Part shown: in pieces, positions 49,101 through 60,232 of the stretch
Layout of the letters: every line of letters begins with the position of its first letter
Numbering within the stretch: position 1 is the first letter of the stretch
Source: Pardosa pseudoannulata
Lineage: Eukaryota > Arthropoda > Arachnida > Araneae > Lycosidae
Length of the DNA stretch: 64,000 bases
Direction: 5' to 3'
Assembly: GCA_032207245.1 (NCBI GenBank)
Contig: CM063510.1
Span: 155,405,096-155,469,095 of the forward strand
Notes under the pieces: generated by a model
The model's database searches: none
What the model was told of the DNA's origin: nothing
Seen by the model: only the letters and a program-made list of their open reading frames with translations
Program-made: the position numbers and the translations under genes

Positions 49101-52100
49101 TACAACGTTTAATAAACCGTACCTTCGGATGATTCTGAATGCCAAGTGCAGAAAAAATTGCTGCACTTGCCTCAGTGCCATAGTATGTTGTTCTTCTCCA
49201 GTAGCCCATACATATAAAGCATACACATTAGAACTTCCTATGTTCGTTTACGAGCTACGTACTGCGGGAATACAAGCAATCAAATCAACATATTTGAATA
49301 TAGTATAAATAATATTTATTGTATACTGTATAAAGATAGGTAGATATAGGTGCAGAAAATTATTGTTTAATTTTAGGGTGTAGTGCACACAATATAAATG
49401 TTTAATAGTGTCTATAATCAGAATACAAAAGTTGTAAAATCTTAACAAAAATTAAAAATTTTTTTCTTAAAATCACTGCAGAATGAAAATACTCATAATC
49501 TGATTTTTTTTTATTTTCTTAAAAAAAATTATGATTTTTTTCCAACCCTAAATGTAACTATAAATCTTAAAAGAAATTATTAACATTAACATTGTCTTTG
49601 AGTTTTTGTTCTGAAATACCATCTATCAATTGACTTCTCAGCAGGGTTGGCTTCATTTGACCAACCCGAAAAAACCCGGGCGGGTTTTTTCAAAATTGGG
49701 TTCTCAAAATCTTTATTTAAAACTCCACAAATTTAACTAATAATAAATATATTGAATTAAATGTATAATATATATTACATATTTCATCTTTGACAATGAT
49801 TATTCTTATCTAAACAAAAAAACAAAAATTTTCAGGAAAAATATTAGTATAAGCCAAATACAATAAAATTCTAAATTAGGTAATAAGAATGTTAATGAAA
49901 CATAAAATATTGAAGTATTATGTGATAAAATTAATCGAAAAATGGACAAGAAAAATTGGGGAAAAAATACGTATAATGCTAAAAAAAATTGTTATATTTA
50001 TCTGCTATTATCATATAATTAACTTACAAATTAACTAAAAAAATATCTTCTAATGCTTTAATAACACAATACGCTCAAATATAGAGCATAATTTAATACA
50101 TTTTATTGAGAATTTTTTATTTTAAATGCAACTATTTCAAAGCCAACTTTTAGTATAAAATAATCGTCATTCAAAACTAGTTTTTTGATGTTAGAAAAAT
50201 TTTATAATATGAAATAAATTTATTGTACGATTTCAAAATTTCTTTTAATTTAAACAAAAATTTCTTCTGCTTAAGTTAAAATGGATTTTTAAATTTTTCA
50301 ATTTTAAAAAGTGATTAACATTTTAAATTTATTTTAATCATACAATTAATTATATATCCTGCCCTCTTATATAACAAAAAACCTGAATAGTTTTCAAATC
50401 CCCAAAAAAGCATCTAAAACTCATTAAAGTATAGTAAAAACCCTGATAAAACCCGAAAAAGCCCAAAAACCTCAAAAATCCACTGGGTTGGGTTTTTTCT
50501 GAAAAAACCCAGGGTTTTGCCAACCCTGCTTCTCAGGATTGAATTCCTACAAAGATGGTCCATTTAAGTGTATAAACATTAGGCTATTTAAAGATTCTCT
50601 CCTTAAATTTGAACTTAGTTTATTTTTCATGGCATTCATTGTACTGAAACCTTTTTCACAGAAGATGTTGAAAAAAATCGAGTACAATTGAACTAAGATT
50701 TGTTAAAAGTTAAAAGTTTTTCAAAAAGAAATTAAGTGATAAATACATAAATTTAACAATACCATTACAGAAAAATATTTTATTAAAATAATGATCTAAA
50801 GCAGAAAAAAAAGTTGTGAGATATTTCTAATCTGTACTCATGAAACAGCTAAAGGTACAAAGAAATTCAAATTGTATTATTTATCCATCCTCTATATAAT
50901 AATAGCCTAAGTTATCTGTCCGTCTGTCCTAGATTTTATGAAGCAGTTGGACCTGGAATGAATAACATCCATATTGGATCTTGATGAGTTAGGATTAGTA
51001 AAATTCAAAGCAAGTAAAGTTTATCTTCTCCTAAACGATCGATCCGATTCTAAAATAAATGGGTCTAAACATGCTTCATAACACAGTGGAGAATACTGCC
51101 GTCTTTAAAACGTTCGAAATTCACCACTTCTCTCCTTTTCGAGTACTTAACGGTATTATTTCAAGCCCTATTTTCCCCAGTTAAGAACAGGAGATTAAAT
51201 TTATGACATAATAAATAGGTAACAATAACATTTTTTCTAGCATTATGATGTCATTCCTTTAATTGTCTCATTCAATCATTTCTTGTTTTAAATTATTTAA
51301 ATATCGTCTACATTATTTTCATACATTTTATCACTGAACTTGGATATTATATAAATAATTTTCTTTTATATTTGGCTTCAATAATAGATTAGGTTCATAT
51401 GTGATAATTTTAAATTGAATCATCGATTATTTTTTGTTGCCATGAAAATTTTATTACCGATATTATCAACAAATTCTTTTCATAAAAATCTAGGACTCTA
51501 GCATTTAAGTTATATATCTTTGAAAATTAAGAAGTTTGTGAGTTTGTTTTTTATACATAACCACACAGTTTGTAATCGATTTGCTATAAAGGATAATTAA
51601 TATATCCCCAAATAATTGAATATTACATTCAGCTGTTCTATTTCATTAAAATGAAGTTTGTATCTATTATAGCAGAAAAGAAGTATTGAGCTTGAGATAT
51701 TTGCAGACAGTGTTTTTAGGGCATGAAACAGCTAAAGATATAAAGAAATTCAAATTGTATTATTTATCCATCTATTAATAATAAACACAAATTAAATGTT
51801 TAGGTATTGGAGACTATTTTAAATATTGAACATAATATTTCAGATAATTTTCTATGCTACTATTTTGCTACTAAATTGATCATTATACTATTATTTTTGC
51901 TACTATTTTTGGCTTTGAAGACTATTTAAGTGACTATTTCAAATGATTTTAGAGGAGCAGCTCTTCTATTGTGTGTATAGAATGTAAAATATAAAGGCAT
52001 AAAATATAGTTGTGAAATTTTGTTTGCATGTTTTTATTTTATTAAAAATTCATGCATATTTTTATTGCAGGCATCTACGGTATGTTGGGCAGCCAGAAAT

Positions 52101-54009
52101 AGGAGATAAAAATCGTGCAACTATGATTAGGAGCTGTATTGATGTGGATACTTCAAATAACATTGTTCAGTTTTTGAATGAATTAGGATTCAGGTTTGTA
52201 TAAATATGTACATATGTGGTTCATTACTTAAGTGTTTTATATGTTTTGTTCTAATCAATGTCTTTATTTGTAGGCTTGATTATGAATTTGTACTTAAAGG
52301 TTTCATGTTCCGTAAAGGTCGCATGAAAGTAACAGTAGCTAAAGTATGTCGTGTAAGTATATATTTTATTAAGTTTATTAAAATCTTGTATTGCATTCAA
52401 GGAATAAATGTCTAAAATATTTAACTGTTACTTTATAACATTACTGTATTTTTAAGAAACATGGATTTTTTGTCCATGTTCTTAAAATATAATGTGCTTT
52501 ATTGTAAGAATCATTTATATTTGTTGTTTGTATTATATAAAATATATTTTTCTTTAACGAATCATATTTGAGAATAAATATTACTGTGAAAATAAAATTA
52601 AATATTTAAAATAATGTAATTTTAATTTAATTTAATTTTTATTTATTTTTTTTAAGCTTCTACAACAAAATAATCCTGATACCATTGAACCTGTATCTCA
52701 GTCTTATTTAGTTGAGTTGAGTGTTGTTGCTCCTTCTGGGCAGGTAAAACTATTTATATTTGTTCAAAATATATGCTATAGCATTTCTTAAGCATGTGTA
52801 CATATCAAAGCTTTAGTAGCATATATTTATAGTACTTTTTACTCTCATCAGATTATTTTATTTAAGTGAATTATAATATACTAGTAGTTAATTTTGTGTC
52901 TTTTATATAATTTGATTAGATATTAAAACTTTTTAAACATTCACAACTTGTTTAAACCTACTTTAAGCTTCCAATTTTGTTATGGAAAGACAGAATATTT
53001 TTATTGTAATGTATAGAAGTACAAAAATAACATTATTTAGAAATTTAACTTCATGGATAATTTTTTAAGTTTATTTCGAAGAACTTTCTTGTGCAACAAA
53101 ATATGTACTCTTAATGTAATCTTTTATCAGAAGAAAAACTGATTTAAAAAAAAAAATAGCATTGCAGTTTTATGCAAATTTTACATATCACTTATGTTTA
53201 TTATCTTATGTTTAATTATCTTTTCTGCTTTTGGTTGCATTATATGTGAGTCACAAACTCATTTCTCATGATTAGTTATTTTACGTTTAGGAAAAATCAT
53301 AATAATCAGCATGTAGTAATCAGAATCTAAGCTATATATTTTTAAAATGTAGGAATTTTTTCAATTTAGATTTATATACATGCAGACTATATTTTTTTTT
53401 TATTTTTGACTAAATCATTGTACTTCATTAAGTTTATTTTTCTTCCACAGTTGACAACTCAAAATCTGAGTTATGCGATATTGAAATCTAAAAGTAGGAA
53501 TTAGAAATTTTAATATAAATACAAAGATATTTTTTTTCTCTTTAGGAAGCTCTGGCTGATGAAATGAAAGCATTTTCTGAACAACTGAAACCGTATCCTT
53601 ATAAATTAAAAAACAATTAAAATAATTATTTTAACTATAGGTATTTTGTAAAATAAACAAAATTTATTCATTTATAAAGGCTTATTTTTATCCATATTTA
53701 TTGGGATATTAAATTTTTTAATTATAGTTAAACTAATGTAAAATAATAATTATTTTTATTGTTATCGAAATTACCATATCATTGTAAATGTTTTATTAAC
53801 AAAAATTTCATGAAAATGAACTTTTATAAAACTTAAAAAAAAATTAATATATAACAAATTTGTTTTTATCATTTTTATTAATTATTTTTAGAAATGAATA
53901 TTTCATATTTTAATTTTTAAATATCAATATTTATGAAGTTTTTCCTTGACCCATAATTAGGTTAGTACAACTGGATAAAATAGACCATCGGCGATTACAG
54001 CATGTGTAA
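43126..54009 (+). CDS. MED18: Mediator of RNA polymerase II transcription subunit 18, seven exons
   Basis: Seen: seven exons join in frame: 43126-43306, 48107-48173, 52071-52193, 52274-52352, 52657-52743, 53546-53592 and 53961-54009 (stop TAA). All borders are GT...AG, with phases 1, 2, 2, 0, 0, 2. The product is 210 residues, close to the usual animal length of about 208. Recognisable blocks are LLHRLRGLCDNADEPPETF near the start, TPLVLRARQALD, WHLRYVGQPEIGDKNR, FLNELGFRLDYEFVLKG, FRKGRMKVTV, SYLVELSVVAPSGQ, and the C-terminal SEQLKPLVQLDKIDHRRL. Known: MED18 is a head-module subunit of Mediator that, with MED20, forms the movable jaw contacting RNA polymerase II, in the nucleus. The ATG at 43126 is the first in frame and starts just before the conserved N-terminus. 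Introns 1 (4.8 kb) and 2 (3.9 kb) contain hAT-like elements, TTAA elements, a solo LTR and a Helitron-like sequence, none of them disturbing the exons. Nothing suggests a pseudogene. Confidence 0.96.
44399..44982. mobile_element. hAT-like non-autonomous element in MED18 intron 1
   Basis: A 13-bp perfect inverted end, CAGGCATGAAAGT, is found at both sides (44399-44411 and, reversed, 44970-44982). The edges share a near-8-bp duplication (TTTTTTAC against GTTTTTAC) if the borders are taken one base in. The two reading frames inside (44445-44753 and 44791-45027) match no family and are best read as chance frames in the element. Confidence 0.65.
45403..45790 (+). repeat. tRNA-derived SINE split by a TTAA element
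   Basis: The SINE starts with GCTGAATGGTAAGATGCT and continues to GGAATCAGCTTTAA at 45498. It resumes at 45733 with TTAAACAGTTAATCCCAGTC and TCATTAGCCC. The piece between is the TTAA element 45499-45732. Rejoined, the order and spacing match the intact SINE copies. Confidence 0.8.
45499..45732 (+). mobile_element. TTAA-type (piggyBac-like) short element, 234 bp, copy 2
   Basis: TTAA on both sides (45495-45498, 45733-45736). The ends are CCCTTTCATGGGCC and, reversed from the right, CCCTTTTGTGGGCC. It is homologous to 32964-33190 in the opposite orientation and inserted into a SINE exactly at the TTAA of its AGCTTTAA motif. Confidence 0.9.
45925..46826 (+). repeat. Interspersed repeat with TACCC...TTGCCC start and ACAGAC-rich end
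   Basis: The left end ATACTAGTTGAAGTACCCAG and TTTTGCCCATGTACAG, and the right end TACAAAATTTCATCGAGATT followed by CCCAGACATACAGACCC, together match the form of a widespread invertebrate repeat whose class I cannot fix. The fragment at 19309 shows the same start. No coding remnant was recognised. Confidence 0.45.
47032..47569. mobile_element. TTAA-type (piggyBac-like) element, 538 bp
   Basis: TTAA on both sides (47028-47031, 47570-47573). The ends are CCCTTTAGCGGACAG and, reversed from the right, CCCTTTAAAGGTC. It is homologous to the nested element at 22083-22593. A solo LTR starts only 12 bp beyond its right TTAA. Confidence 0.82.
47586..47883 (+). mobile_element. Solo LTR, 298 bp
   Basis: It starts TGTGAAGTCACCGGGCG and ends GAGCAGGTTTTACA (TG...CA), flanked by a perfect 5-bp duplication GATGT (47581-47585, 47884-47888). 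It is much GC-richer than its surroundings, with a purine-rich middle (GGGGGAGGAGGGGGAAAG) and AATAAA near 47796. It lies in MED18 intron 1, in the same sense as the gene, 224 bp upstream of exon 2, so its promoter or polyadenylation signal could touch MED18 transcripts. Confidence 0.85.
48530..48700. other. GC-rich island in MED18 intron 2, unassigned
   Basis: A block with CATGGCGCCCGCCGCTGCGG and a short hairpin GTGCAG...CTGCAC stands out sharply from the intron. A second such block is at 49070-49280. Both lie between near copies of TTTAATAGTGTCT.TAATCAG (48258 and 49400). No family was recognised on either strand. Confidence 0.4.
49642..50528. mobile_element. hAT-like non-autonomous element, 887 bp
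   Basis: A perfect 8-bp duplication CTTCTCAG (49634-49641, 50529-50536). The ends are inverted: CAGGGTTGGCTTCATTTGAC and, reversed from the right, CAGGGTTGGCAAAACCCTGG. Internal AACCCGGGCGGGTTTTTT-type units repeat near both ends. Same terminal type as 39390-40229. It lies in MED18 intron 2. Confidence 0.92.
50888..51440 (+). mobile_element. Helitron-like element, 5' end preserved
   Basis: It begins after A with TCCTCTATATAATAATAGCC and runs into TTATCTGTCCGTCTGTCC, a form of 5' end common in animal Helitrons. The body aligns with 37600-38480. Similarity stops near 51440 and no hairpin plus CTRR end is seen, so it is 3'-truncated. Confidence 0.5.
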
Positions 54010-54029
54010 TACTTTTCTGGAGAACAGTG

Positions 54030-54770
54030 CATTTATTAAAATAAATTACTCAAGTATATTTATTTTTCTTGATTGATTATTGCTGACTGGGAAAGATATA
54101 AAAATATGAAGATATTTTACTCTTATTACATACCAACTTTTTATTTTTTTATATGTAAGAAGATGTATCTGTGAGTCCTCAAACATTCATTTTTATTTTT
54201 AAAAATTAGATCATTTTTGAAATAAAGAATTTTCAAACCATTTACATGTTTTAAACTTTAATTTTTAAATTTCTTTTATATGAAAAAGATAATGATACTT
54301 TTTTCTTATTTAAACAAACTAGAAAGGGAAATATTCCTGAAGAATAGGAAGAAAAAAATCATTAGCTTTTTCATTAAGAACATAAAAGGTCTAGAATGTT
54401 TATTAAAATAAATTACTCAAGTATATTTATTTTTCTTGATTGATTATTGCTGACTGCGAAAAATATAAAAATTGGAAGATATTTTACTCTTATTACATAC
54501 CAACTTTTTATTTTTTTATATGTAAGAAGATGTATCTGTGAGTCCTCAAACATTTATTTTTATTTTTAAAAATTAGATCATTTTTGAAATAAAAAAAAGA
54601 ATTTTCAAACCATTTACATTGCTTAAACTTTAATTTTTAAATTTCTTTTATATGAAAAAGGTAATACTTTTTTCCTATTTAAACAAACCAGAAAGGGAAA
54701 TATTCCTGTAGAATAGGAAAAAAAATAATCATTAGCTTTTTCATTAAGAACATAAAATGTCCAGAATGTT
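54030..54770. repeat. Tandem duplication directly after the MED18 stop codon
   Basis: 54030-54398 and 54399-54770 are near-identical copies, period about 367-370 bp (both run from TTTATTAAAATAAATTACTC to GTC.AGAATGTT). Few differences separate them, so the event is recent. The unit contains the candidate MED18 polyadenylation signal. Confidence 0.9.
54040..54045 (+). terminator. MED18: Candidate MED18 polyadenylation signal AATAAA
   Basis: AATAAA lies 31 bp after the MED18 stop codon. It sits in the first copy of a tandem duplication (54030-54770), so the same signal recurs about 367 bp downstream, offering a second possible 3' end. Which one is used cannot be told without transcripts. Confidence 0.4.
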
Positions 54771-54989
54771 GACTCAGTCAACTGTTATATTATCAAATTT
54801 TTAAATAAATTCCCTTTCTGGATTTTAATTATTTATTTTTGCTTTTTGGTTTGTAATTTTGGAAAATTAATGCAGCAATTTAATAAAAGAAACATTTTTT
54901 GCATAGAAAAATTCACATATTAATTAAAACTTATTCTACTTCTCAATTTTTTTAATGCTTTAGTTGGATTGTATTTTATTATTTAAAAC

Positions 54990-56024
54990 AACTTATTGGT
55001 TTATTTAATCAACTCATTTATTAATTCCAGACTTATTTCTCATTTCCTAATGGTCAAAATTGGATAAATACTAAAAACATAGATCAATATATATATATAT
55101 AAATGCTCAAACAAAAAAAAAAAACCAATTCTCCAAACTAGTAGAATGTTGTATATCGATACCATAATTCATGTGTTCAAATCCATTGCATTCATGTATG
55201 TTCATAAGCGTTGGTGCCCTTGTGGGCCGCCCCACCTTAATTCTAATTCTAATGTTCATAAGCATTTGGAATATGTGCTTACTCTTGAATTTCTACTAAG
55301 ACTCCATTCACAAATGATATCCCGCTTGGATGGAGGGAGCGTGTTCATGAAATTATGACAAAGGAGAGAGGGTAACAAGAAGAGTGACATCACATATTTT
55401 GGTTAAAATGAAAACAGAAGATCAAATTTCGAAGTTATTTTAAAACTACCAAAATTTGAAAGTATTTTCTTGATTGGGACGAAAGCAATTTTTCATGTGA
55501 TTTTTTTCATTATCAGTGAGAAAGTTAACAACTTGCTGATTTTATTTAATCAACTCATTTATTAATTCCAGACTCATTTTTCATTTCCTAATGGTCAAAA
55601 TTGGATAAATAATAAAAACATAGATAAATATATATAAATGCCCCCCCCCCCCCAAAAAAAAAAAAAAAAAATTCTCCAAACTGGTAGAATGTTGTATACC
55701 AGAATTCATGTGTTCAAATCCATTGCATTCATATATGTTCATAAGCATTTGGAACACGTGCTTACTCTTGAATTTCTACTAAGACACCATTCACAAATGA
55801 TATCCCGCTTGGATGTGGGGAGCATGTTCTTGAAATTGTGACAAAGGAGAGAGGGTAACAAGAAGAGTGACATCACATATTTTGGTTAAAATAAAATCAG
55901 CAGATCAAATTTTTAAGTTATTTTAAAACTGACAAAATTTAAAAGTATTTTCTTGATTGGCACAAAAACAATTTTTCATGTGATTTTTTTTTTTGTTGTT
56001 GTTGTTGTTATCAATGAGAGAAAA
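54990..56024. repeat. Second tandem duplication, period about 540 bp
   Basis: 54990-55529 and 55530-56024 are copies sharing AATCAACTCATTTATTAATT, CGTG/TGTGCTTACTCTTGAA and AGAGTGACATCACATATTTT. Each carries an A-rich tract and a degenerate SINE-like piece (GTAGAATGTTGTATA then TTCAAATCCATTGCATTCAT). The two predicted reading frames in it are duplicates of a non-coding repeat. Confidence 0.88.
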
Positions 56025-58205
56025 AGTTTTAATAGTAAGTGATTTCGATTCATTTCTATTTTATGATTATGTGTATAATTTAATTAATGTGATTAATGAC
56101 ATAAGATCATGATTACATTTCAGTAAAACTAATATTGAGACAAATTTTTTTTATTCTATTTGTTTAACTAATTTGTGTTCATAAAGTAAAGATAAAATTC
56201 AAAGCAGTATATATTAAATTCCCCTTAAAATTCCAAAATACTACTGTTTTTGATTTTATATTAAGATTTTATTTCTATTGTATATTAATTACGTTTTTGT
56301 TATAAATCTTTACTCTTAGTTCATACAAATTAGTCATTATTATTGTTATATTTATAGATGTCATTAAAATACATGGTTAAAATTTAAAAATAAAATTTGA
56401 AACTGGGTGCTTTGTTTCTAAACTTCATATATATGTTTATGTAGTAATATGTGACACTCTGTATCAAAGAGAGAAATGGTCTAAATCGTTGAAAAAAAAG
56501 TGTGACATCATTTATTATGTCACATTTTTAGGATAATGGAATTTCTACCATCCAATCGAATCACCTAATGGAATTTCTTGTTTTCTACTCTGAAGGAAAA
56601 ACTAAATGATTTGCTACTTGTTTATGAATCTTTGTTTAAAGTGAGGGGTAGTACCAGGGGTGATTCTGATCCAAAAATTTGTGAGAGTTTGTTCTGAAAA
56701 TTATGAGAAAAAAAACAATCTTTTTTTACAAAAATTTGAAAAGAATCTTCTGAAAAATAAAAAGAGAATTTTTTAAATCACATAAATGTGGTATGTACAT
56801 GTTCCTCTTGAATAGACCTACATGCCCATATACAATATTAAATAGTTTATCTGAGTTAACAATGCGTTATGGGTGTCCCCGTGTGGAAGATAACGGAAAA
56901 ATAAAATGAAAAACCTAAAAAATCAGAAGGCATGAATAAAAGGTATTTAAATTATTTTCTGCTTCAAATAAAAATTATATTATGAATTTTGATGACAATC
57001 AGAAAGTTATATCTTTTCTCACCCTTTTTTCTTTTCTGCCGCGTCCACAAATGTTTTTTCTACCGAAGAACACTAATAATATGTTTTTTGTTTTTTTTTT
57101 TAAATTAGAAATATGTGAAAATTTAAATTTATGTATTTCAGATTAAAAAATTGAATTTTTGTTTTCTAGGTAACCAACTCACACATTGATATATGTATGT
57201 TTGTATTATTGTATACAAAACACACTTATATTTGCAATTCTATTATTAATATGATATATATTAGAACATATTAATATATTGATACTTAGTAAACAATAAA
57301 TCAAAATAATAAAATTCAGATATAATTTAGCTCTGGTTTTGACATCCAGAAATTAACCTTAATATAGTTTTTATTTTAAATTAGTAGTGTGTACTTTTTT
57401 AGAAAAATTTTTTAGGCTGGTCAGAAAATTTTTCTTTACTTAGAATCACTTATGGGCTATCTCACTAAACCTAACTGTAACAAAAAGGGATTCAATGATG
57501 GAATTTAAATCAAACAACAATTGGTTACTTTTAAATGTTTAGTGGGATCATTTAGAAAATAAGAAGAACCATTTAGAAAATAATAAGAAAATAAGAAGAA
57601 TAAAGAAATAGAGTTGGTAACATATCTAATATAAAAAATTATTTATTTTAGTATTAGCTTAATCATTAATATTTAAATATTTCTGGATATATATATTTTT
57701 TTTTTGCTTTGGCAGTTAATTAATAATAGTAATCACATTAATTAAAGAAATAATAATAAAAGTATAGTAAATTTAAATAAAAAATTCCTTGCCTTTTTCC
57801 AAAATAAAATTTAAACAAAAAAAACACATATTTTTACCAGAAAAAGGTTTAATGATTAATTGAAGTTTGCTGCATTGTATGTCTCATACTAATCTCCTTA
57901 AAAGTCAATATACTTAAACATATAAAGATTATTTAAAAACAGCATAGCACAGATTACTTCAGGACAAATAGTTTATATACAGCAAAAAGTAACAGTAAAA
58001 CAAAAACTTAAAATTTTTATTTTTTTCATTTTAACTATGTGAATTTCCATTTTTCAAACCAATATAAAGAACTGGGAAATTTTTAAGAGCTGGCAAATGT
58101 GTTCTGTTTAGATTTCATCTCTGTATAGCATACACAATAAACAAAACTGTAATTAATGGCTATTTTGCTGCTTGAATTTCTTCCTGTTACTAAAACATGA
58201 AATAT
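56025..58205. other. Intergenic AT-rich sequence
   Basis: No gene recognised. A short hairpin TGTGACAT...ATGTCACA lies at 56501-56524. Otherwise nothing supported. Confidence 0.5.
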
Positions 58206-58383
58206 CCGAACGCTGGCCAATTGGTTAGGGTGCTGATCATCGGTACCGGAGTTCGTGGGTTCAAATCCCACTATGGCATGGATGTTCGTAGCCGTTCAGA
58301 ATCGGCTTTAAGCAGTAGGTCTCGGTCTCATTAGCCCTCGTGAGCAAAACAATAGACCGTAGCGTTCCAAAACCAAACCAAAA
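58206..58383 (+). repeat. tRNA-derived SINE, best preserved copy
   Basis: Complete from CCGAACGCTGGCCAATTGG through GGGTTCAAATCCCAC and GGTCTCATTAGCCCTCGTGA to a tail AAAACCAAACCAAAAC. It serves as the reference for the family in this window. The antisense reading frame at 58083-58271 is produced by this SINE. Confidence 0.9.
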
Positions 58384-58519
58384 CATGAAATATCACCTAT
58401 ACTAGTGGATTTGCAAGATTAGTGTCTGCATTATTTATAATTCTAATGCTGTAGCCTTAATTATGAGTTTTATTTTATTTTAATAGCTATTTTCAGGTAA
58501 CATTTATTTAAGTAAGATG

Positions 58520-58576
58520 AAATATTATGTAATGTAATATTTTCTTTAAATATTATGTAATGTAATATTTTCTTGA
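58520..58576. repeat. Tandem repeat, two units of about 28 bp
   Basis: The unit AAATATTATGTAATGTAATA plus TTTTCTT occurs twice in direct succession. Confidence 0.8.
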
Positions 58577-59055
58577 AATATCGTGTATTTCTCGTACCAG
58601 TGGTAGATTTCTCATAGTTTGTAAAAAAATACTAAACATTGTCTGTTTTGTTATTTTTATGGGATAACTGGAATGTTTCTCTTTGGATTTAAATAACATA
58701 GGATAACTTTTGACTGCCAAAACATGTACCAAACAGTATCAGTTGTTCATTAAAAAAATTAATAGGAAATAATCAACATCGTCAGTTTTAATGGCAAAAA
58801 TATATTTTTGTTGTAATGTCATTTAAAAGTCACATAAACTTCCTGTAATGTCGATAATCACTCGCAAAGATGGAAGATTTCTTTTTTTACTTTTTGAAAT
58901 GACTTTTTAAATTTTAAAACCACGGGTTCATCTGGCTATGCAAGGGTTAGTTAATTGGTGAATTTGAGATCACATTGATGCAGAAAAATGAAAAATGTGT
59001 TTATACACAGTAAGATACACTCATTTTGTTTTCCCTATTAACCCATTAATGTAGG

Positions 59056-59228
59056 GCTGAACGATGGCTGATTGGTTAGGGTACTGACCTTTGGTACCAG
59101 AGTTAGTGAGTTCGAATCCCTCAGTGGCATGAATGTTCGTAGCCATTCACAATCGACTTCAAGCTGTAGGTCTGGTCTCATTAGCCCTCGTGTTGCAATA
59201 AGTAGACTGTAGCACTCTAAACCAAACG
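59056..59228 (+). repeat. tRNA-derived SINE
   Basis: Full-length: GCTGAACGATGGCTGATTGG, GAGTTCGAATCCCTCAG, GGTCTCATTAGCCCTCGTG, tail CTCTAAACCAAACG. It lies about 670 bp from another full copy in the same orientation. Confidence 0.87.
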
Positions 59229-59696
59229 TAATGTCACTTCTGTTTTATGCCACCTGTAAAATGTTAAATAAACTACAGAAAATATGAAAAATTTGCAATA
59301 TATTACATAACTAACAAGTTCCTGCATATTATTTCTATCAGCTACATTCTAAAAGTTGCATAACTCATTTCTTTTATCAAGATTTTTTAGGATAGGTATT
59401 TGCGTTTATTACCAGTAGCATAGTGAGCAAGTATAAGTGGCACAATACTCAGAGGTGAATTAGACTAGTTGAGACCCCAGATGAAGGAAAAGTATTTGGC
59501 CTTTCAAAGTGAAGAATGGTATAATCCATGGAAAAAATACATACTGACTACACATTTAAATTTTTAAAAGCTGTTGTGTACTATTAATATTTTATTCTAA
59601 AAAAGCTTCAATATAAATTTATAGAATTCACTTGAAATTAAAATACAAAAATATTTAAAGAATTTTTTCGAGCTTTTAATTTTTGAAACTTGTTAA

Positions 59697-60228
59697 CACA
59701 TTGTATGCAGGACACATATTAGTACATTTTCAGACAAATGATACATGAGCGTGAGTAACATAATAGTACGGGTTAGTGTAACAACATGGTTTGTTTGTGG
59801 GTACAAAAATATCGGTATATACAGGAAAATGAAGCCGAATGTTCTTGTCTACTACATAGATTCTGGAAAAATTTAGACAAATGAAAACTAGTTTTTACAT
59901 CAATCAATGCAGAGCCACAGAATGGGAAAGTTAATTAAAAAAATAAATTTAGATTTAAAATTAGCATTTTGTTTATCCTTGCGAAAATGATATATATATA
60001 TAAATATGTGTGTATATTTATATATTATATACATATATTTGTATTTATATATATATTTTTTTTGTATATTTATATATTTGTTTATATAGTTCAATATAAA
60101 ATACGAAAAGTTGATTAAAAAATTAAATAATTTTTATTCTATTGAGATTTAACTGAATAACTAAATTTACGCGCAAAATGCCCACTCCCGGTACAATTTC
60201 TTTGTGTAATGTACCCACACACAATGTG
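59697..60228. mobile_element. TTAA-flanked element with CACATTGT ends, 532 bp
   Basis: TTAA on both sides (59693-59696, 60229-60232). The ends are inverted: CACATTGTATGCAGGACAC and, reversed from the right, CACATTGTGTGTGGGTAC. A related end (TTAACACGTTGTATGCAAG) occurs alone near 44359. It contains a TA-rich microsatellite at 59990-60070. Confidence 0.65.
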
Positions 60229-60232
60229 TTAA

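Noticed and set aside
55146..55841. Two similar reading frames of 70 and 67 codons as a duplicated gene
   Set aside because: They result from the 540-bp tandem duplication of a non-coding, SINE-like repeat, and the shared frame is broken by C- and A-tracts.
58083..58271. Minus-strand reading frame GFEPTNSGTDDQHP...
   Set aside because: It is the antisense of a SINE. Such frames are often mis-annotated as proteins.
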